The notes below the pieces were generated by a model. That model was not told where the DNA came from. It saw only the letters and a program-made list of their open reading frames with translations, and made no database searches. DNA of 23,332 nucleotides from positions 1 to 23,332 of the forward strand of contig JAGHBR010000542.1 in assembly GCA_021160885.1 (NCBI GenBank). The letters run 5' to 3'. Positions 22,073 through 23,332 of this stretch are shown one piece after another; positions within the stretch are counted from its first letter, which is position 1; each line of letters starts with the position of its first letter. The position numbers and the translations under genes are program-made. This stretch comes from Caldisericaceae bacterium. GTDB taxonomy: Bacteria; Calditrichota; Calditrichia; Calditrichales; Calditrichaceae.

Positions 22073-22854
22073 GCGCTTTCCAGACAATAATAGTTAAAAA
22101 ACAGGATAATTTTGCTGAAATTGTTCTCAATCGACCAGAAAAACGCAATGCATTAAACAAACAAATGGTAGACGAATTGAGCGCTGCGTTTAAGTCGTTA
22201 AAAACTGAAGACAGGATTCGAGTGGTTGTTTTAAAAGGAGAGGGAAAAGCTTTTTGCAGCGGGGCTGATTTGGCTTATTTAAAAGAACTACGAAATTTTG
22301 ATTATCAGAAAAATCTTGAGGATTCTCTAAATTTGGGAAACTTGTTTTTAAAAATTTATGCTTTCCCTAAACCCATTATTGCCATCGTCCAGGGGCCTGC
22401 CCTGGCCGGCGGCTGTGGCCTGGCCTCTGTTTGTGATTTGATTCTTGCCACCCCAAATGCTATATTTGGTTATCCCGAAGTTAAAATCGGCTTTGTAGCT
22501 GCTCTTGTTTCTGCTTTTTTAATAAGACAAATTGGAGAGCGAAAAGCGCGGGAATTATTGTTAACAGGAAAAATTTTAAACGCTCAACAGGCTTTTAACT
22601 ATGGCCTGATCAATGAGCTGGTTCAAGAGCCAGAACTTGAAATTAAATTAAAGGAGACCATAAAAGATTTGATGGCCAACGGGCCACAGGCTATGGCAAC
22701 AACTAAACAATTATTTCTTGATTTTACGTATCAGGAAATTTTCAGCGAAATTAAAAAGTTATCTAAAGTAAATGCTAAGTTCAGATCTTCACCAGAATTC
22801 TTAGAAGGTATCAATTCGTTTTTAGAAAAACGGACGCCAAATTGGAGAAGTTGA
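22069..22854 (+). CDS. Enoyl-CoA hydratase/isomerase family protein, probable methylglutaconyl-CoA hydratase
   Basis: This is a 261-residue crotonase. Oxyanion-hole stretches CSGADLAYL and GPALAGGCGLASVCDL are present, and the catalytic-type Glu lies in FGYPEVKIGFV. The first glutamate of classical hydratases (GGGCEL) is missing (GGCGLA), as in LiuC-type enzymes. It is coupled by ATGA overlap to the carboxyltransferase gene. That pairing matches liuB-liuC of leucine breakdown, where 3-methylglutaconyl-CoA is hydrated to HMG-CoA. The substrate is inferred from context; crotonase sequences alone rarely fix it. Confidence 0.85.
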   Translation: MSAFQTIIVKKQDNFAEIVLNRPEKRNALNKQMVDELSAAFKSLKTEDRIRVVVLKGEGKAFCSGADLAYLKELRNFDYQKNLEDSLNLGNLFLKIYAFPKPIIAIVQGPALAGGCGLASVCDLILATPNAIFGYPEVKIGFVAALVSAFLIRQIGERKARELLLTGKILNAQQAFNYGLINELVQEPELEIKLKETIKDLMANGPQAMATTKQLFLDFTYQEIFSEIKKLSKVNAKFRSSPEFLEGINSFLEKRTPNWRS

Positions 22855-22862
22855 ATAAAACG

Positions 22863-22871
22863 GGAGGAGGA
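22863..22871 (+). promoter_or_regulatory. csrA ribosome-binding site with three tandem GGA motifs
   Basis: GGAGGAGGA directly precedes ATATATG. It is both a strong Shine-Dalgarno sequence and three overlapping copies of the GGA core recognised by CsrA, so the protein could repress its own translation here. Confidence 0.5.
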
Positions 22872-22874
22872 TAT

Positions 22875-23087
22875 ATGCTGGTATTAACAAGGAGGTTGGG
22901 CGAAGCCATTACCATTGGCGATAATATTCGCATTGTTGTGGTTGATATTAGTGGTACCCAGGTCAAGATTGGAATTGATGCGCCCAAAGATGTAGAAATT
23001 TACAGGGAAGAACTCTACACAAGAGTCAAAGGTGTTTCCTTTGGTAAAATTACCAAGGGAAAAAAGAAAGATGATTCAAACAAGTAA
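22875..23087 (+). CDS. csrA: Carbon storage regulator CsrA
   Basis: This 70-residue RNA-binding translational regulator acts as a homodimer. The N-terminus MLVLTRRLGEAITIGDNI is textbook, followed by IRIVVVDISGTQVKIGIDAPKDVEIYREELY, including the RNA-contacting Arg near the start (LTRR) and in the YREE region. A Lys-rich tail follows. ATG at 22875 is chosen over an in-frame upstream ATG at 22842 because of the GGAGGAGG site at 22863-22870 and the conserved start. It lies 20 nt after the hydratase gene. No flagellar genes or fliW, its common neighbours, are visible. Confidence 0.96.
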   Translation: MLVLTRRLGEAITIGDNIRIVVVDISGTQVKIGIDAPKDVEIYREELYTRVKGVSFGKITKGKKKDDSNK

Positions 23088-23095
23088 AATTATAA

Positions 23096-23332
23096 ATGGA
23101 ATTATGGTTAATATTGGCAATTCTGACTGGAATCTTTTTTGGAGTTCAGTCGATTTTACTCAAAGTACTGACAAAATCTTTTGACCAGACTATTATTTTA
23201 AAAAATTTATTTCTGATTGCAGGAATTCTTCTTTTTCCTGCAATTTTTTTTTCGCAACCACAACTTGAGTGGCGTCCATTTTTGGGCGCTTTTTCGTTTG
23301 TCGGCGTCCAAGTTAATTCCCCAGGGATAAGG
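23096..23332 (+). CDS. EamA/DMT-type transporter, N-terminal part (cut by window end)
   Basis: An open frame runs from the ATG at 23096 to the end of the window (79 codons, no stop). It encodes two membrane helices: WLILAILTGIFFGVQSILLK (4-23), then NLFLIAGILLFPAIFF near residues 37-52. The loop and a third segment start (RPFLGAFSFVGVQV) follow. The pattern, including GIFFGVQSILLK, resembles the start of EamA-family drug/metabolite exporters. The ribosome-binding site is weak, and the in-frame codon just upstream (23093-23095) is a stop, fixing the 5' limit. A terminator-like hairpin lies within it (23216-23252). Confidence 0.6.
   Translation, partial: MELWLILAILTGIFFGVQSILLKVLTKSFDQTIILKNLFLIAGILLFPAIFFSQPQLEWRPFLGAFSFVGVQVNSPGIR
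23216..23252 (+). terminator. Terminator-like hairpin inside the last open frame
   Basis: ATTGCAGGAA (23216-23225) pairs perfectly with TTCCTGCAAT (23235-23244) over a 9-nt loop and runs into a T-tract to 23252. By shape it is an intrinsic terminator 128 nt after csrA, but it lies inside the EamA-like frame. Either it is an attenuator or csrA terminator, or the T-tract merely reflects Phe codons. Confidence 0.45.

Noticed and set aside
22842..22874. Eleven-residue N-terminal extension of CsrA
   Set aside because: The extension would run through the Shine-Dalgarno sequence GGAGGAGG; CsrA proteins begin at MLVLTRR.
1..23332. CRISPR array, insertion sequence, phage or toxin-antitoxin genes
   Set aside because: No regularly spaced repeats, transposase, integrase, phage structural genes or small toxin-antitoxin pairs were seen; the only mobile-like signals are the short non-coding repeats at 8188-9611.

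Overview
The window is AT-rich bacterial chromosome with densely packed, mostly plus-strand genes. Most are housekeeping or central-metabolism genes. The best guess for the source is a non-pathogenic, probably thermophilic or anaerobic member of the Fibrobacterota-Chlorobiota-Bacteroidota (FCB) superphylum, perhaps a Calditrichota (Caldithrix-like) bacterium. This rests on three things: a type IX-secretion-style C-terminal domain remnant, a large TPR lipoprotein resembling PorW/SprE, and a recurring promoter pattern YTTG-N20-TAnnTTWG that matches the Bacteroidota-type -33/-7 promoter. The taxonomic assignment is inference; no rRNA gene is present.

Layout. (1) 85-4388: a three-gene sensory operon made of a membrane-anchored sugar-binding-type protein, a histidine kinase and a sigma-54-dependent NtrC-type response regulator. 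Class I fructose-1,6-bisphosphatase follows (4493-5509). (2) 5600-8162: tightly coupled asnS, LOG-family gene, acylphosphatase and apt. (3) 8163-9723: a gene-poor, repeat-rich stretch. It holds a nested inverted repeat of MITE/REPIN type, a small YHS-type metal-binding lipoprotein gene, a tRNA-Arg(CCT), a cluster of small hairpins and the 3' remnant of a secreted-protein gene. (4) 9724-10287, minus strand: the manganese exporter mntP. (5) 10566-15860: a probable operon of a TPR membrane protein, argD, an eight-TM protein, a MalK/UgpC-type ABC ATPase and a tryptophanase. (6) 16012-19729: a full-length sirtuin lacking its catalytic residues, a large TPR lipoprotein gene interrupted by an in-frame TGA, rlpA and trxA, closed by a clear intrinsic terminator at 19739-19762. 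(7) 19782-23332: engB, then a methylcrotonyl-CoA-carboxylase-type beta subunit, an enoyl-CoA hydratase-family gene, csrA and the start of an EamA-type transporter cut by the window end.

How they fit together: genes 20402-22854 point to branched-chain acyl-CoA (leucine-type) catabolism and the tryptophanase to amino-acid fermentation. The binding protein-kinase-regulator trio looks like an extracytoplasmic solute-sensing circuit with no permease nearby. The envelope genes (TPR lipoprotein, RlpA, sorting-domain remnant) suggest type IX-like secretion. The most striking items are the apparently catalytically dead sirtuin, the interrupted TPR lipoprotein gene beside it, the exact 20-nt promoter spacing repeated at six sites, and the structured repeats around tRNA-Arg.
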